Shown piece by piece: positions 14,931 through 23,830 of a DNA stretch of 33,129 nt (the stretch's first letter is position 1; each line of letters opens with the position of its first letter). The position numbers were made by a program, and so were the translations under genes. The DNA comes from CAZWRK01 sp964635875 (lineage in GTDB: Bacteria > Pseudomonadota > Gammaproteobacteria > Burkholderiales > Aquaspirillaceae): NCBI GenBank assembly GCA_964635875.1, contig CAZWRK010000042.1:1-33129 (forward strand). The letters run 5' to 3'. The notes under the pieces were generated by a model. The model made no database searches and was not told the origin of the DNA. It saw only the letters and a program-made list of their open reading frames with translations.

Positions 14931-16442
14931 ATGGATACAGCACTAACACTTTCACAGTTACTTAATCCACCAGGACTTAATGAACTTTTAATACAGATAC
15001 AATCAAAGCTTGGTGCTTCAGGCTTTTCACCAACAGATTGGGAAACTGACTCTGATAGTAGACTCATTCTTCAAGTTGAAGCACAAACCTTAGCAGATTT
15101 ATGGCAAGCAGTTCTTCAAATAGCTCAAGGTGGCTATCTTGATACTGCTACAGGTTCTTGGCTTGACCTATTAGCTCAATCTCAATATCAACTTACAAGA
15201 AAGCCTGCAATACAAACTATTGGCAATTTTCAACTATCAACTCTAGTTGGAACAGGACCCTATACCTTTAATGCTGGTGACTTAATTGTTACAGCAACAG
15301 GTATTGATGGAGTTACCCCTGTTGTTTTTAGAAGTACAAATGCAGTCCCTGTTACGGTTACATCAGCAACTCCTGTTTCAATTGAAATGACAGCCGATGT
15401 TCCTGGATCAAATGCAAATATAGCTGCTAATACCTCTTTTATTGTACAGACTCCAAGGCCAGGTCTTTCTGTAATAAACCCTGGATCTATTAAGCCAGCA
15501 GTTGTTCAAGCTGCATTAAGTAGTGGTCCTTATGCATTAGGCAATAAGACACTTATAATCAATACTTCTATCAATGGTGGAACACCAACAGGTCCTGTTG
15601 TAATTAGCTTTCCAGCTTTACCAGCATCTTATCCAACTCTATCAGCAGTCTCCTTTGCATTAAATAACCTTATAAATCTAACCATTTTAAATGGTAAGGT
15701 GACTTCTAACGTAATTAATGGAGTGTTTTATCTAACAACAATCACTCCAATTGGGGCTACAACAACCGATTACATCAATATTGATAAGACAAGCTCAGCA
15801 AATCTTTACATAGGTTTTAGTACTGATAATGATACAAATTCAAATGGTACATTTGGTTGGATTACTCAATATGGACAAGATGCTGAAACAGATGACTCTC
15901 TAAGACAAAGATGTAAAGCTGAATGGGGTATTGTTGGAACAGGCACTAGAGATGCTTTTATTTCTTGGGCCACTACAGCAGATCCACAGATTCAAAAGGT
16001 AGTAGTTTACTCAAATCTATTCGATGGAACACCAAAATCTGGTGCAATTACTCTTTATATTGCTCCGTTTAAAGGTGTCTTCCCCTTACCTGACCTTATT
16101 CATACACCTTTAGTCTATAATTATATTCTTCCAAAGCTGCCCCTCATGTCAGAGCTATTTGTAGCCCCTGCTAAAGAGACTCATCTTACTGTACAAGCTA
16201 AGATTCAGGTAAAGACAGCCTTTAATACTCAGGCTACTCAAGATGCCGTTAGAAATGCAATACAAGCATATTTTAACAGCCTTGGAATTGGTGACAGCTT
16301 TATACAAGACCAATTACTAGCAGCCATTATGAATGTCCCTGGTATTTATGATGTACTAACTCTTAGCCCAGTTAATACACCTGGAAATATTGACAAGGTT
16401 ATTACCTTGGGCTCAGTTTCATTAGAATGGGTGCCGGTGTAA
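14931..16442 (+). CDS. Baseplate J-like protein (P2 gpJ / Mu gp47 type)
   Basis: This 503-residue wedge protein links the hub, wedge and fibres. Typical features are FSPTDWETDSDSRLILQVEA and GYLDTATGSWLDLLAQSQYQ near the start, an AGDLIVTATG...VVFRSTNAVPV beta domain (~110-185), then AETDDSLRQRCKAEWG (~318-333) and the C-terminal region with PGIYDVLTLSPV. Residues ~203-297 carry an extra beta-rich domain (NKTLIINTSINGG..., ending YINIDKTSSANLYIGF) not needed for the J core. That domain resembles insertions in the sheath and the gp36-like protein. Gene order and spacing fit a baseplate operon. Confidence 0.88.
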   Translation: MDTALTLSQLLNPPGLNELLIQIQSKLGASGFSPTDWETDSDSRLILQVEAQTLADLWQAVLQIAQGGYLDTATGSWLDLLAQSQYQLTRKPAIQTIGNFQLSTLVGTGPYTFNAGDLIVTATGIDGVTPVVFRSTNAVPVTVTSATPVSIEMTADVPGSNANIAANTSFIVQTPRPGLSVINPGSIKPAVVQAALSSGPYALGNKTLIINTSINGGTPTGPVVISFPALPASYPTLSAVSFALNNLINLTILNGKVTSNVINGVFYLTTITPIGATTTDYINIDKTSSANLYIGFSTDNDTNSNGTFGWITQYGQDAETDDSLRQRCKAEWGIVGTGTRDAFISWATTADPQIQKVVVYSNLFDGTPKSGAITLYIAPFKGVFPLPDLIHTPLVYNYILPKLPLMSELFVAPAKETHLTVQAKIQVKTAFNTQATQDAVRNAIQAYFNSLGIGDSFIQDQLLAAIMNVPGIYDVLTLSPVNTPGNIDKVITLGSVSLEWVPV

Positions 16443-16443
16443 G

Positions 16444-17220
16444 ATGCAGTACTATAAACAATATACAGAACAACTCCTTCCTCCTTGGGCTTTGACTGTT
16501 GATAAGGTTCCATACTTTGCAGTATCAGGCTCAATGAAGGATGATGTAAATACTGCTACTCAGGATGCCATTCAGGATTCATTTATCCAATCATCTCCTG
16601 ATGATGCTCTTTTAAACTTGGGTAGTAATTTTAACATTGATAAGGCTCCACCATTTACTAATGCTCAATATAAGGCAAAACTAGAAGAACATTGGCAATA
16701 TTGGAAAACATCAGGAACTAAGAGCAGACTCCTTACAGAAATTAAAAGTTATGGTTATCCTAATGCTTACATAATTCCTGAATACATAGAATTTCCATCG
16801 GGCACCTTTACAAAGACAATTCCAGTTAAGGATCCAAATCCTGCAATGGATAATGGAAAAGATACTACTGGTGTAGGTTGGTGGAGTAACTTTTGGGTTA
16901 TTATTGATCAACCACATCCTTTTACACTTAGAAAGTGGGGAACACCACCAGCAGGTATTTGGGGTGTAGGAGCACCACCTAATGGTATTTATAAGTGGGG
17001 AAGTCTTGATGGTGACCCACAACAACTAGCAGCCCTTGTAGCTTTAATTAGAAAACTTAAACCAGCATGGACTTCATGTAGAGGACTTGTCTTTTTACTA
17101 ATTCCTGGTGGATATTGGGGTTCATTTAATTGGGGTGATGGTACATTATGGGGGCTTGATCCAAGCTCATATTCTGTTTACCCAGTTCTTGAAGATTGGG
17201 AGATAATAAGAGGCATCTAA
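16444..17220 (+). CDS. Tail protein I-like (P2 gpI / Mu gp48 type)
   Basis: The protein has 258 residues. The N-terminus (YTEQLLPPWALTVDKVPYFA) and the DALLNLGSNFNIDKAPPFTN segment fit gpI-like baseplate proteins, which join gpJ to the fibres. The C-terminal half is rich in Trp and Gly (KWGTPPAGIWGVGAPPNGIY, then GYWGSFNWGDGTLWG), which is common in this group. It starts one base behind the gpJ stop and stops one base before the next gene. This gives tight coupling. Confidence 0.75.
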   Translation: MQYYKQYTEQLLPPWALTVDKVPYFAVSGSMKDDVNTATQDAIQDSFIQSSPDDALLNLGSNFNIDKAPPFTNAQYKAKLEEHWQYWKTSGTKSRLLTEIKSYGYPNAYIIPEYIEFPSGTFTKTIPVKDPNPAMDNGKDTTGVGWWSNFWVIIDQPHPFTLRKWGTPPAGIWGVGAPPNGIYKWGSLDGDPQQLAALVALIRKLKPAWTSCRGLVFLLIPGGYWGSFNWGDGTLWGLDPSSYSVYPVLEDWEIIRGI

Positions 17221-17221
17221 A

Positions 17222-18079
17222 ATGATTACACTAACAGCAAGTTCAATAAATTTTTCTAATCAAGTATCAGCACCACAGGATGGTGTAGATAATGTAGCAC
17301 AGGCTTCAGTTGTGCCTGGATATCAGACCCTTGTAAATAACACTGCTTATATTGCTAGAACACAATCTTATACACGTCCTCATATAAGTGTTGGAACACA
17401 ATCAGACTCAGCAATTACAATCTTCTCCTATAAGGGACTTTGGTGTTCAGTAACTGCACCCCAAGAACAATGGAAAGAGTTTGAAGGTTCATCCCCAATA
17501 ACACTTACAAGTGCAAACCTTGATACTCCTGGTATGTTTGTTGCCTCAACAAATTACTATATTTATTTTACAGGCATTCCAAACACTTTTGAGATATCAA
17601 CTGCAACACCAGATTCTACAGGTACTTTTAAAGTAGTAGCTGGCAATGAGGTTATTAATAGAAGATATGTAGGTAGTTTTATTACAGATGCATCTGCAAA
17701 GATCATGCATTTTATGATGACTGATTTTAAGTACAACTTTGCAACTCCATCAGGGCTTACAAATTGTTCATCTGTTGCATTTGTATCAAGTATGCCGTCG
17801 GACCTTATATTTACTAACCTTCCAGTTCTAGCAACCAAGGTTGATTTATATCTAATACTTAATAATACTGCTGCTGTGGCTGGTGAAGAGATCTTTTCAT
17901 ATACAGCAAAAGGCAGTGAAGCTTACGGATACACAGATATAACATCAATCAAAGGCCAGACAATTAGATATATCGTTCCAGCCTTTGTTGGCTTTTCAAC
18001 TAGAAGACTAACAATTAAGACAAATACTGCCAGTGGTGATGTCGGTGCTAAAATCACATGGATAGGATATACGGAGTAA
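17222..18079 (+). CDS. Tail fibre / receptor-binding protein, paralogue 1
   Basis: The 285-residue protein begins one base after the gpI-like stop, at the usual fibre position. It shares a central module with two paralogues: SANLDTPGMFVASTNYYIYF, then TFEISTATPDSTGTFKVV and RRYVGSFITDASAKI. The module is followed by a C-terminal ~100-residue beta-rich domain that differs between copies, as expected for exchangeable receptor-contact parts. No chaperone or collagen-like repeat is seen. Its function as a receptor-binding protein is inferred from position and from the conserved-stem, variable-tip pattern. Confidence 0.65.
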   Translation: MITLTASSINFSNQVSAPQDGVDNVAQASVVPGYQTLVNNTAYIARTQSYTRPHISVGTQSDSAITIFSYKGLWCSVTAPQEQWKEFEGSSPITLTSANLDTPGMFVASTNYYIYFTGIPNTFEISTATPDSTGTFKVVAGNEVINRRYVGSFITDASAKIMHFMMTDFKYNFATPSGLTNCSSVAFVSSMPSDLIFTNLPVLATKVDLYLILNNTAAVAGEEIFSYTAKGSEAYGYTDITSIKGQTIRYIVPAFVGFSTRRLTIKTNTASGDVGAKITWIGYTE

Positions 18080-18083
18080 TAAA

Positions 18084-18923
18084 ATGCCAACTACTTATAC
18101 AGGAAGCCCAACTCTAACAACATCTATAACTATTCCAGTTGATGCAGACCTTGCAGATGCAAATTCTGTAAATGTATCTTCAAAAGCCCTAATGGATATG
18201 CAGTCCTTCTTATATCAGACTTATGGAAAGGCTATGCAATCAACCTCTCCAATAAGACTAGCAAGTACTAATGGGACAGACATTATAGTTTCCCCACTTT
18301 CAGTTGCTGCTGTTGTAGAAGGAGTTTGGAAGACAGTATTTACAAATACAAATATTTCTATTGGCCCTGCAAATTTAGAATCTGGTGTTGCCTATTCAGC
18401 AAACACTATTTACTACATCTATGTATATTCAAACATGGGAGCCCCCACATTTCAAATATCAACTACAAATCCTGATGTATTTGGTCTTTACAAGGCAGTT
18501 AATAACTTCTCGTATAAATACATCGGCTCTTTCATAACTGATGGGGCTTCAAATGTAAGGCCATTTACAAAGTATGGTGATATGACTATCCTTCCAGGTC
18601 TTAATGATCTGTCTGGAGGCTCTTATACAACATTTACAAGCCTTGGAACTGAAAACTATATTCCATCATTTCAATCTGTATCAGCAAAAATTGCCAAGCT
18701 AAAGCTTATGGTTTCAAATGAAACAGGTACTAGCCATACCTTGTTCGTAAGCCCTGATGCTGTAGGCCCAGGTTTTGACTTTGTGGTCCCAGCTAATCAA
18801 TGGATTACCTTTGCAGTAGATCTTCCAACAGGTACAGATAAGAAGATGTATTTTAGATTTGATAGCTTAGATTCACCTACAGTTCCACAGCTATACCCCA
18901 AGATTATGGGTTACTATGAATAG
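18084..18923 (+). CDS. Tail fibre / receptor-binding protein, paralogue 2
   Basis: The 279-residue protein is a tandem relative of the preceding gene. The shared module reads PANLESGVAYSANTIYYIYV, TFQISTTNPDVFGLYKAV and YKYIGSFITDGASNVRPFTK. The N-terminus also has a helix ALMDMQSFLYQTYGKAM that matches ALLDRNMYAFEAFAK in paralogue 3. The C-terminal domain ends in GYYE, while paralogue 1 ends in IGYTE and paralogue 3 in LGYSD, so the last strand is conserved. It is the last gene of the E2 unit and runs directly into E3. Confidence 0.65.
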   Translation: MPTTYTGSPTLTTSITIPVDADLADANSVNVSSKALMDMQSFLYQTYGKAMQSTSPIRLASTNGTDIIVSPLSVAAVVEGVWKTVFTNTNISIGPANLESGVAYSANTIYYIYVYSNMGAPTFQISTTNPDVFGLYKAVNNFSYKYIGSFITDGASNVRPFTKYGDMTILPGLNDLSGGSYTTFTSLGTENYIPSFQSVSAKIAKLKLMVSNETGTSHTLFVSPDAVGPGFDFVVPANQWITFAVDLPTGTDKKMYFRFDSLDSPTVPQLYPKIMGYYE

Positions 18924-18930
18924 TAAATCT

Positions 18931-19078
18931 CTCGTCGGTGACGAGCAAAAAGAAATTTCTAAAATGACCCTCACCGACGGGAACTCTATCAAATACATGC
19001 TAATTAAACAGGAAGGTTAGTTAGTGTCATATAAGGTAGAGTTATGCATAATGGTTCTAGATAAATTGGAGAAATTAA
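18931..19078 (+). repeat. Interspersed element E3, upstream of portal/capsid unit
   Basis: The dyad CTCGTC-GGT-GACGAG (18931-18945) is perfect and is followed by CAAAAAGAAATTT. A second sequence, TCACCGACG (18971-18979), is complementary to CGTCGGTGA (18933-18941), so the 5' block can form either a local triloop hairpin or a longer-range stem. The 3' block is shortened to ATTAAACAGGA (19003-19013), 39 nt from the conserved ATT. A TATAAG lies at 19030-19035. A 34-codon open frame (18916-19020) runs through it, starting inside the upstream fibre gene. E3 begins the head-gene unit. Confidence 0.75.
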
Positions 19079-20458
19079 ATGGCAACATCAATTAAGCCAA
19101 AAAATGTACTAACAAAAGAGGCAAAGAAGCCTGCTAGAGCATCTTCAAAAAAGAGGCCGGTAAATAAGCCTGAACAGACACCTAGATCAATAGGCATTTA
19201 TGAGGACCCTAAGAAGGACCGTATATTAGATCTTTGGGTATCTCCTGTTTCAAAGTGGCCTGTTGAAGCTGCTGTTAATGCCCTTGATAATCATGAAAGA
19301 GGCAACTTTACCCTATCAGGTAAGTTATCAGAAAATATGCTTAGGGACTCTCGTATAGGTTCCTGCTTAGATACTAGAGTGTTAGGTGTTCTCAGCCTTC
19401 CCTTTGAGTGGAAGTTTGACAAGGATCCAACTGAAGAAGACCTTGGAGCCCTTGAGATATTAGAAGACTTTTGGAGAGATATTTTAAGTGATTCTATTGC
19501 AGCATCAGCTCTTAGATGGACAATCCTTATGGGATTTTCAATTGTAAATGTTTATTGGGATGATATTGATGGGTATTGGTTTCCAAAATTAACTGTATGG
19601 CACCCAAGTAACTCTTATTACAACATTGGCACTAGAAAGATGAATGCATTTACATTCAATCAATCAGTTGTTGAGTTAGGTGATAAGGAGAGAGATGGTG
19701 TTGATGCTGAAGGGGATTACAGATGGATGGTTTTTAAAATGCTCGACAATGATAGACCATTCATGTCTGGGGCCATTAGAAGACTTGCTTTTAGCTATCT
19801 ATGTCGTCAGTATGCATTAAACGATTGGAGAGGAAATAGTGCTGTTTATGGCAATCCAATTAGAAAGCTAATGGCAACTATGGAAGATGCTGCTCAGTTT
19901 GATGTCTATCAATTCTTAAAAGACATTGCTGAAAGAATTCGTATGGGCCTTCCAATTATGCTTCCACAAGGATTTGACCTTCAACAGCTTGAGTCAACAC
20001 AACATTCTCCAGAGATGTTTAAGCTCCTTGTAGATAAGTGTGATACAGATATTGCAATCAGCCTCTTAGGACAAAATCTTACTACAGATTCAACAACTGG
20101 TAATGGTTCTTATGCTCTAGGAACTGTACATGCAAAAATCTTACAGAACTATATTGAAGCCGATGTAAATATGCTTCAAAAGACCCTATACAATCAACTT
20201 ATAGTCCCCTTTTATAACTTTAACTTTGCAGATTATATTCAAAAACCTAAACCAACATGGGATTGTGTTCCACCTGAAGATGTTGGAGAGGTTTCAAAGG
20301 GCCTTCTTGCAAGATCTCAATCTCTTGTACAGTTAAGTTCTGCTCTTTCATCTTTCCAGCAACTAGGTATTATGGATAAAATCAATCTGACAGAACTATT
20401 TAGAGAATTTAGACTTCCACTAAATGTTCCTTATAACACACCTTCAGTAAGGGGTTAA
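19079..20458 (+). CDS. Portal protein, Mu gp29-like (DUF935 type)
   Basis: The 459 residues match the Mu gp29 portal family: VNALDNHERGNFTLSGKLSE near the start (DNHERG), the DSRIGSCLDTRVLGVLSLPF segment, and the C-terminal LLGQNLTTDSTTGNGSYALG with a following HAKIL. It forms the dodecameric DNA channel at the head vertex and docks TerL. The first ~40 residues are a Lys-rich, probably disordered extension. TTGGAG lies 9 nt before the ATG. It heads the unit portal, protease/scaffold, decoration and capsid. Confidence 0.9.
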   Translation: MATSIKPKNVLTKEAKKPARASSKKRPVNKPEQTPRSIGIYEDPKKDRILDLWVSPVSKWPVEAAVNALDNHERGNFTLSGKLSENMLRDSRIGSCLDTRVLGVLSLPFEWKFDKDPTEEDLGALEILEDFWRDILSDSIAASALRWTILMGFSIVNVYWDDIDGYWFPKLTVWHPSNSYYNIGTRKMNAFTFNQSVVELGDKERDGVDAEGDYRWMVFKMLDNDRPFMSGAIRRLAFSYLCRQYALNDWRGNSAVYGNPIRKLMATMEDAAQFDVYQFLKDIAERIRMGLPIMLPQGFDLQQLESTQHSPEMFKLLVDKCDTDIAISLLGQNLTTDSTTGNGSYALGTVHAKILQNYIEADVNMLQKTLYNQLIVPFYNFNFADYIQKPKPTWDCVPPEDVGEVSKGLLARSQSLVQLSSALSSFQQLGIMDKINLTELFREFRLPLNVPYNTPSVRG

Positions 20459-20462
20459 ATAA

Positions 20463-21662
20463 ATGAAAAAGATTACACTCAGTACATTAATTGAGCAATC
20501 AGTGCCTCCACAAGAGTTTCTTCTAATTAGATATGGAAGAACAGAAACAGCAAAAGGCCCATACTTTTTTGATGAGGGCTCTGCAAGACTTCTCTTAGAA
20601 AGATACCTTGCAAAAGGAGTTCACTGTTATTTTGATTACAGACATCGTTCTTTAGAAGGTGACTCAGCAGAAGATGGAATTGCTGCTGGTTGGTTTGATC
20701 TAGAACTAAGACAAGATGGCCTTTGGGCAGTTAATATAAAATGGACCCCAAAAGCCTATGAGATGATCTCTAATAAAGAATATCTCTACATCTCACCAGC
20801 CATCGTGACAGATGATGAATTTGTAGTTAAACTGATAAATGTTGCTCTAACAAACTCACCAGCAACATTTGAAATTGAACCTCTAACAAAACTAGAGGAA
20901 GACAGAATGGAAAAAGAATTATCTTCTAATCCTGCACAGGATAAAAGTAAGATTAGTAAGAAACCAGGAGACAAAATGAAAGATAAAGAACATCTTATGT
21001 TAGCAAAAAAGCACTTAAGAACTTATGCAGTTCATGCTTCTAAGTGCATGTTGGAGTCTGACGAAGAGATGGTTAAAAAGATGTATTCTGATCATCATAA
21101 AGACGTTATGAAGATGGCAGAAGAAGTTAAAGACCACCTAAAGCAGATGGGTTATATGGATGAAGCCGAATCAGAAGGAACTGATGAAGATGGTGATGAA
21201 TCTGTAATGCTCTCAGATTCAATTAAAGCCCTTACAGGCAAAGAAAAGGCATCTGAGCAGATTATGGTATTAACTGCCCACAAAAACCTTCTAGAGACTG
21301 TTAAAGTGCTCTCTGATGAAAAGATTGAACTTGAGAAAAAGGTCAAGCTATTAGAAGAGAAGCAGGCTGAATCTGAAAAATTAGCACTTATTGAAGAAGC
21401 TATTTCTGGAAAAGAGAAGAAGCTATATCCAAAACAGAAGTCTTGGGCACTATCTCTTTCAAAAGAACAACTATTAGCTTATTTGGAGGCCACTCCAGTT
21501 ATTAATGTGAACACAAAGTATTCACAACCTGAAGTAGCTAAAGAAGAAGTAATTTCTCTTAGTGAGTCAGATATGATGGCTATTGCAATTATGGAAAAGG
21601 CTGGAGTTAAGGTTGATAAGGCAAAATATCTCCAGGATAAACTTTTAAAGGTGAAAAAGTAA
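20463..21662 (+). CDS. Head maturation protease with scaffold domain, Mu gpI-like
   Basis: The 399-residue protein has an N-terminal ~145-residue protease domain that matches Mu gpI: HCYFDYRHRS, GIAAGWFDLELRQDGLWAVN, KWTPKAYEMISNKEYLYISP and NVALTNSPATFEIEPL. The remainder is charged and helical, with a Glu/Lys-rich coiled coil (~285-330), as expected for an internal scaffold. The protease would cleave the scaffold after head assembly. Like Mu I/Z, an in-frame internal start with a strong binding site lies within the gene. AAGGGG precedes the main start. Confidence 0.88.
   Translation: MKKITLSTLIEQSVPPQEFLLIRYGRTETAKGPYFFDEGSARLLLERYLAKGVHCYFDYRHRSLEGDSAEDGIAAGWFDLELRQDGLWAVNIKWTPKAYEMISNKEYLYISPAIVTDDEFVVKLINVALTNSPATFEIEPLTKLEEDRMEKELSSNPAQDKSKISKKPGDKMKDKEHLMLAKKHLRTYAVHASKCMLESDEEMVKKMYSDHHKDVMKMAEEVKDHLKQMGYMDEAESEGTDEDGDESVMLSDSIKALTGKEKASEQIMVLTAHKNLLETVKVLSDEKIELEKKVKLLEEKQAESEKLALIEEAISGKEKKLYPKQKSWALSLSKEQLLAYLEATPVINVNTKYSQPEVAKEEVISLSESDMMAIAIMEKAGVKVDKAKYLQDKLLKVKK
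20976..21662 (+). CDS. Nested scaffold protein (internal in-frame start, Mu gpZ-like)
   Basis: The ATG at 20976 (residue 172 of the protease gene) is preceded by AGGAG at 20966-20970 with a 5-nt spacer, a better site than the one used by the full gene. It would give a 228-residue protein consisting only of the helical scaffold part (MKDKEHLMLAKKHLRTYAVH onward). A second candidate ATG at 20907 has AGAGGA upstream. Phage Mu makes gpZ from inside gene I, and lambda makes Nu3 from inside C, so this layout is expected. Production from the internal start is inference. Confidence 0.65.
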   Translation: MKDKEHLMLAKKHLRTYAVHASKCMLESDEEMVKKMYSDHHKDVMKMAEEVKDHLKQMGYMDEAESEGTDEDGDESVMLSDSIKALTGKEKASEQIMVLTAHKNLLETVKVLSDEKIELEKKVKLLEEKQAESEKLALIEEAISGKEKKLYPKQKSWALSLSKEQLLAYLEATPVINVNTKYSQPEVAKEEVISLSESDMMAIAIMEKAGVKVDKAKYLQDKLLKVKK

Positions 21663-21719
21663 ATTAAAGCTTCACAATAATGTGGGCTTTACAATAGGAT
21701 AAAAGAAAAGGTACAAAAA

Positions 21720-22148
21720 ATGGCAACTACAGTTGAAAGACGTACAAGACAAGAGGATATCGAGAGATCTCCCGTAGTTATTTATAAACTTCCAGGTCAG
21801 CCACCTGTGCTAGCAGGTAATGTAATCCTTGAAGGAACTATTGCCTTCCTTAACTCAGCAGGCAAGGTAATTCCAGCAACTAATGGTGTTGCAGGAACTG
21901 TTCTTCTAGGAATTGCAGAAGCTACTTATGATGCAACTGGTGGATCTGATGTTGGTTTTAATATGGTTTTTAAAAGAGGTGCTTTTTATCTAGATGGTAA
22001 GAATGGTGATCTACCTACTGCTACCGATCTTGGTAAGTTTATTGCAATTAATGACAATTCAAGTGTGAAAAAGACTGTTGCAATGAATGACGTGACCGTA
22101 AAGCTCCTATCAATTGATAATGGTCAATACAAGTGTGAGCTTGTATAA
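21720..22148 (+). CDS. Head decoration protein candidate
   Basis: The 142-residue beta-rich protein lies directly before the capsid gene. The pattern of ~30 disordered N-terminal residues followed by GNVILEGTIAFLNSAGKVIP, then VAGTVLLGIAEATYDATGG and VGFNMVFKRGAFYLDG, resembles lambda gpD-like or DUF2190-type cement proteins, which trimerise on the capsid. The protein at 28123-28548 has a similar organisation, so the phage may have two decoration-type proteins. AAAAGGTACAAAAA precedes the ATG. Confidence 0.65.
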   Translation: MATTVERRTRQEDIERSPVVIYKLPGQPPVLAGNVILEGTIAFLNSAGKVIPATNGVAGTVLLGIAEATYDATGGSDVGFNMVFKRGAFYLDGKNGDLPTATDLGKFIAINDNSSVKKTVAMNDVTVKLLSIDNGQYKCELV

Positions 22149-22170
22149 AGGAATTAAGAGGTAAACTAAA

Positions 22171-23166
22171 ATGGCAGGATTTGCTCCTAATGTAATTTCT
22201 ACACAACAGATTAATGAACTATTTATTGGTGTAAACACAGCCTTTACTCAGCTCACATTCGACGAGACTGTAATTGCTGACAAGATCTCATTCTTAAATA
22301 AGAATGCAATGGGTCTTCAGTTCGATTACCCTTTCAGCCCAGTTGCTGGTAAGGAGAGAGTATGGCTAGAAGGTAAGCCAAGAGAGTTTGCTGGTGCTCT
22401 AGTTTATAAGATTACTGGAACACACCAGAGAATTGCTCCACCTGATGAAATGGTGTTTGATTCAACTCTCCGTTATGATCTTTATGGCATTCTAGAAGGC
22501 AAGCTCTCTGCAATTGCAAGCAGAGCAAAGAGAATCTGGGATAGACAACTAGCTGGTGTTATTAATCAGAACCCAGCAGGTTTTGATGGTGTTCCACTCT
22601 GGGATATTGCTCACCCAATTAATCCTAACGACCTTGCTCTAGGTAATTATACAAATGACCTTACAGGTGTTGACCTTGATGAGGCTGGTCTAGCTGCTGC
22701 TCTTGATGCTCTCAAGAAGATTAGATGGATGGACGGTCAGATTCTTGATGCTGATGACACTGGCCTAGTTATTGTTGTTCCAACAATGGCTCTATATGTT
22801 AAGGCTCGTAAGCTTATCTTCGGAACACTTATTCCTAACGTATTTGGTGCCAATACTGCTGCTGCTGCCCCAAGCAATCCATATCTTGGTATGAAGGGCA
22901 TGATTAAGGATGTATATCTTCTCCCAGAGTTAGATGATCCTTCAGTAGTAGATTCAAATAAGTACTGGTATATCCTAAACTGTTCTCACCCTGTTCATAG
23001 ACCACTTGTAACCAGCATTGTAAAGATGCCTGAGTTCCACTATTCAGGTCTTGATCCAAATGATTGGACTAGAGTAAACCTCGGTGCAATTACTTATGGT
23101 TGGGATGCAATTGGTGCTGTAGCTCCAGCTCTACCACAGTTCACTGTTCGTGCTAAGACTCCTTAA
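22171..23166 (+). CDS. Major capsid protein, Mu gpT-like
   Basis: The 331-residue protein has the order of conserved segments found in Mu gpT-type HK97-fold capsid proteins: VISTQQINELFIGVNTAFTQ at the start, VWLEGKPREFAGALVYKITG, RYDLYGILEGKLSAIASRAK, then GFDGVPLWDIAHPINPND (compare 'G..FFD..HPV' in Mu) and LVIVVPTMALYVKARKLIFG. The gene follows a decoration protein and protease/scaffold, and a strong terminator follows it. Codons are cleaner and more uniform than in neighbours (more CTC, CGT and GGT), consistent with high expression. Confidence 0.9.
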   Translation: MAGFAPNVISTQQINELFIGVNTAFTQLTFDETVIADKISFLNKNAMGLQFDYPFSPVAGKERVWLEGKPREFAGALVYKITGTHQRIAPPDEMVFDSTLRYDLYGILEGKLSAIASRAKRIWDRQLAGVINQNPAGFDGVPLWDIAHPINPNDLALGNYTNDLTGVDLDEAGLAAALDALKKIRWMDGQILDADDTGLVIVVPTMALYVKARKLIFGTLIPNVFGANTAAAAPSNPYLGMKGMIKDVYLLPELDDPSVVDSNKYWYILNCSHPVHRPLVTSIVKMPEFHYSGLDPNDWTRVNLGAITYGWDAIGAVAPALPQFTVRAKTP

Positions 23167-23193
23167 TTTTTAGCATATTTCTTCTTAGTAATC

Positions 23194-23222
23194 AGGGGAG
23201 CCTCAAAAGGGTTCCCCTTTTT
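23194..23222 (+). terminator. Intrinsic terminator after the capsid gene
   Basis: Stem AGGGGA / TCCCCT (23194-23199 with 23213-23218) with a 13-nt loop, followed by TTTTT. It closes the portal-capsid unit started by E3. Confidence 0.8.
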
Positions 23223-23487
23223 ATTTCTACCAAATTTTCCCCACTACAATAAGGACTTTGTAAAAATACACGTACAACACCATGTCACTTTATTGATTAA
23301 ATAAGTATAGGTGTGTCTAGTTGTTTTTAATCATTACTGATCATAAATACATGTAGGATGTTGTAATGTTTTAATAAATAATTTGGATGAAGATAATTAT
23401 AAAAATTACAAAATCTACAAATACTCTAAAAATTAGAGTCTCAATGAAATCTACTTATTTGTCTTAACTTTGTTTTAAACTTAAACC
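23223..23487. other. AT-rich intergenic region without a convincing gene
   Basis: This 265-bp stretch is very AT-rich and contains no plausible coding frame. It has a small hairpin CTCT-AAAAATT-AGAG near 23433-23447 and a weak TTGTTT-17-TAAATA pair. It probably holds the promoter of the following small gene, but no clear consensus element is seen. Confidence 0.5.
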
Positions 23488-23802
23488 ATGAAGATAACTT
23501 GTCAGACCTGTAATATAGACTTACCTGTAACTCAAGATATTGAATTGGCCTTGATGCAACATCATATGTTTGGGCCTCATAGTGGTAATCACCCATTAAC
23601 CTTTTCAGGATATGATGACGGAGAAGTTGAAGTTCAATTAACCTGCTTAACTCCTAATTGCCAGTTTTGTGGAAAGACTGAAACCTTTCATGTCAAAAGG
23701 TGGCTTGTAGGGGCAATTGTAGTACAATTCCATTCAAAGAATGAAGGGCACCACTTTTCATTAGTTATTGATGGTCAGGAGATTAAACCAAAAGTAGATT
23801 AG
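23488..23802 (+). CDS. Cys-rich hypothetical protein (104 aa)
   Basis: The protein begins MKITCQTCNIDLPV and carries a second Cys pair (TCLTPNCQFCGKTETFHV), so it probably binds zinc. It also has a His-rich stretch (LMQHHMFGPHSGNHPLTFSG) and a C-terminal beta-rich part. It lies alone between the capsid terminator and E4 and is not tightly packed with other genes, so it may be an accessory gene. There is no strong Shine-Dalgarno. I do not recognise the family. Confidence 0.6.
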   Translation: MKITCQTCNIDLPVTQDIELALMQHHMFGPHSGNHPLTFSGYDDGEVEVQLTCLTPNCQFCGKTETFHVKRWLVGAIVVQFHSKNEGHHFSLVIDGQEIKPKVD

Positions 23803-23830
23803 ACTTTTACCAAAAATGTGTCTATCTAAC

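Noticed and set aside
16711..17025. 104-codon minus-strand frame within the gpI-like gene
   Set aside because: It is antisense to a well-supported gene and has a Trp/Asn/Thr-rich composition typical of a shadow frame.
18931..18979. Hammerhead or similar self-cleaving ribozyme (GGTGACGAGC...GAAA)
   Set aside because: GACGAG and GAAA recall hammerhead core letters, but the CUGANGA core, stem II and cleavage triplet are not in the right order.
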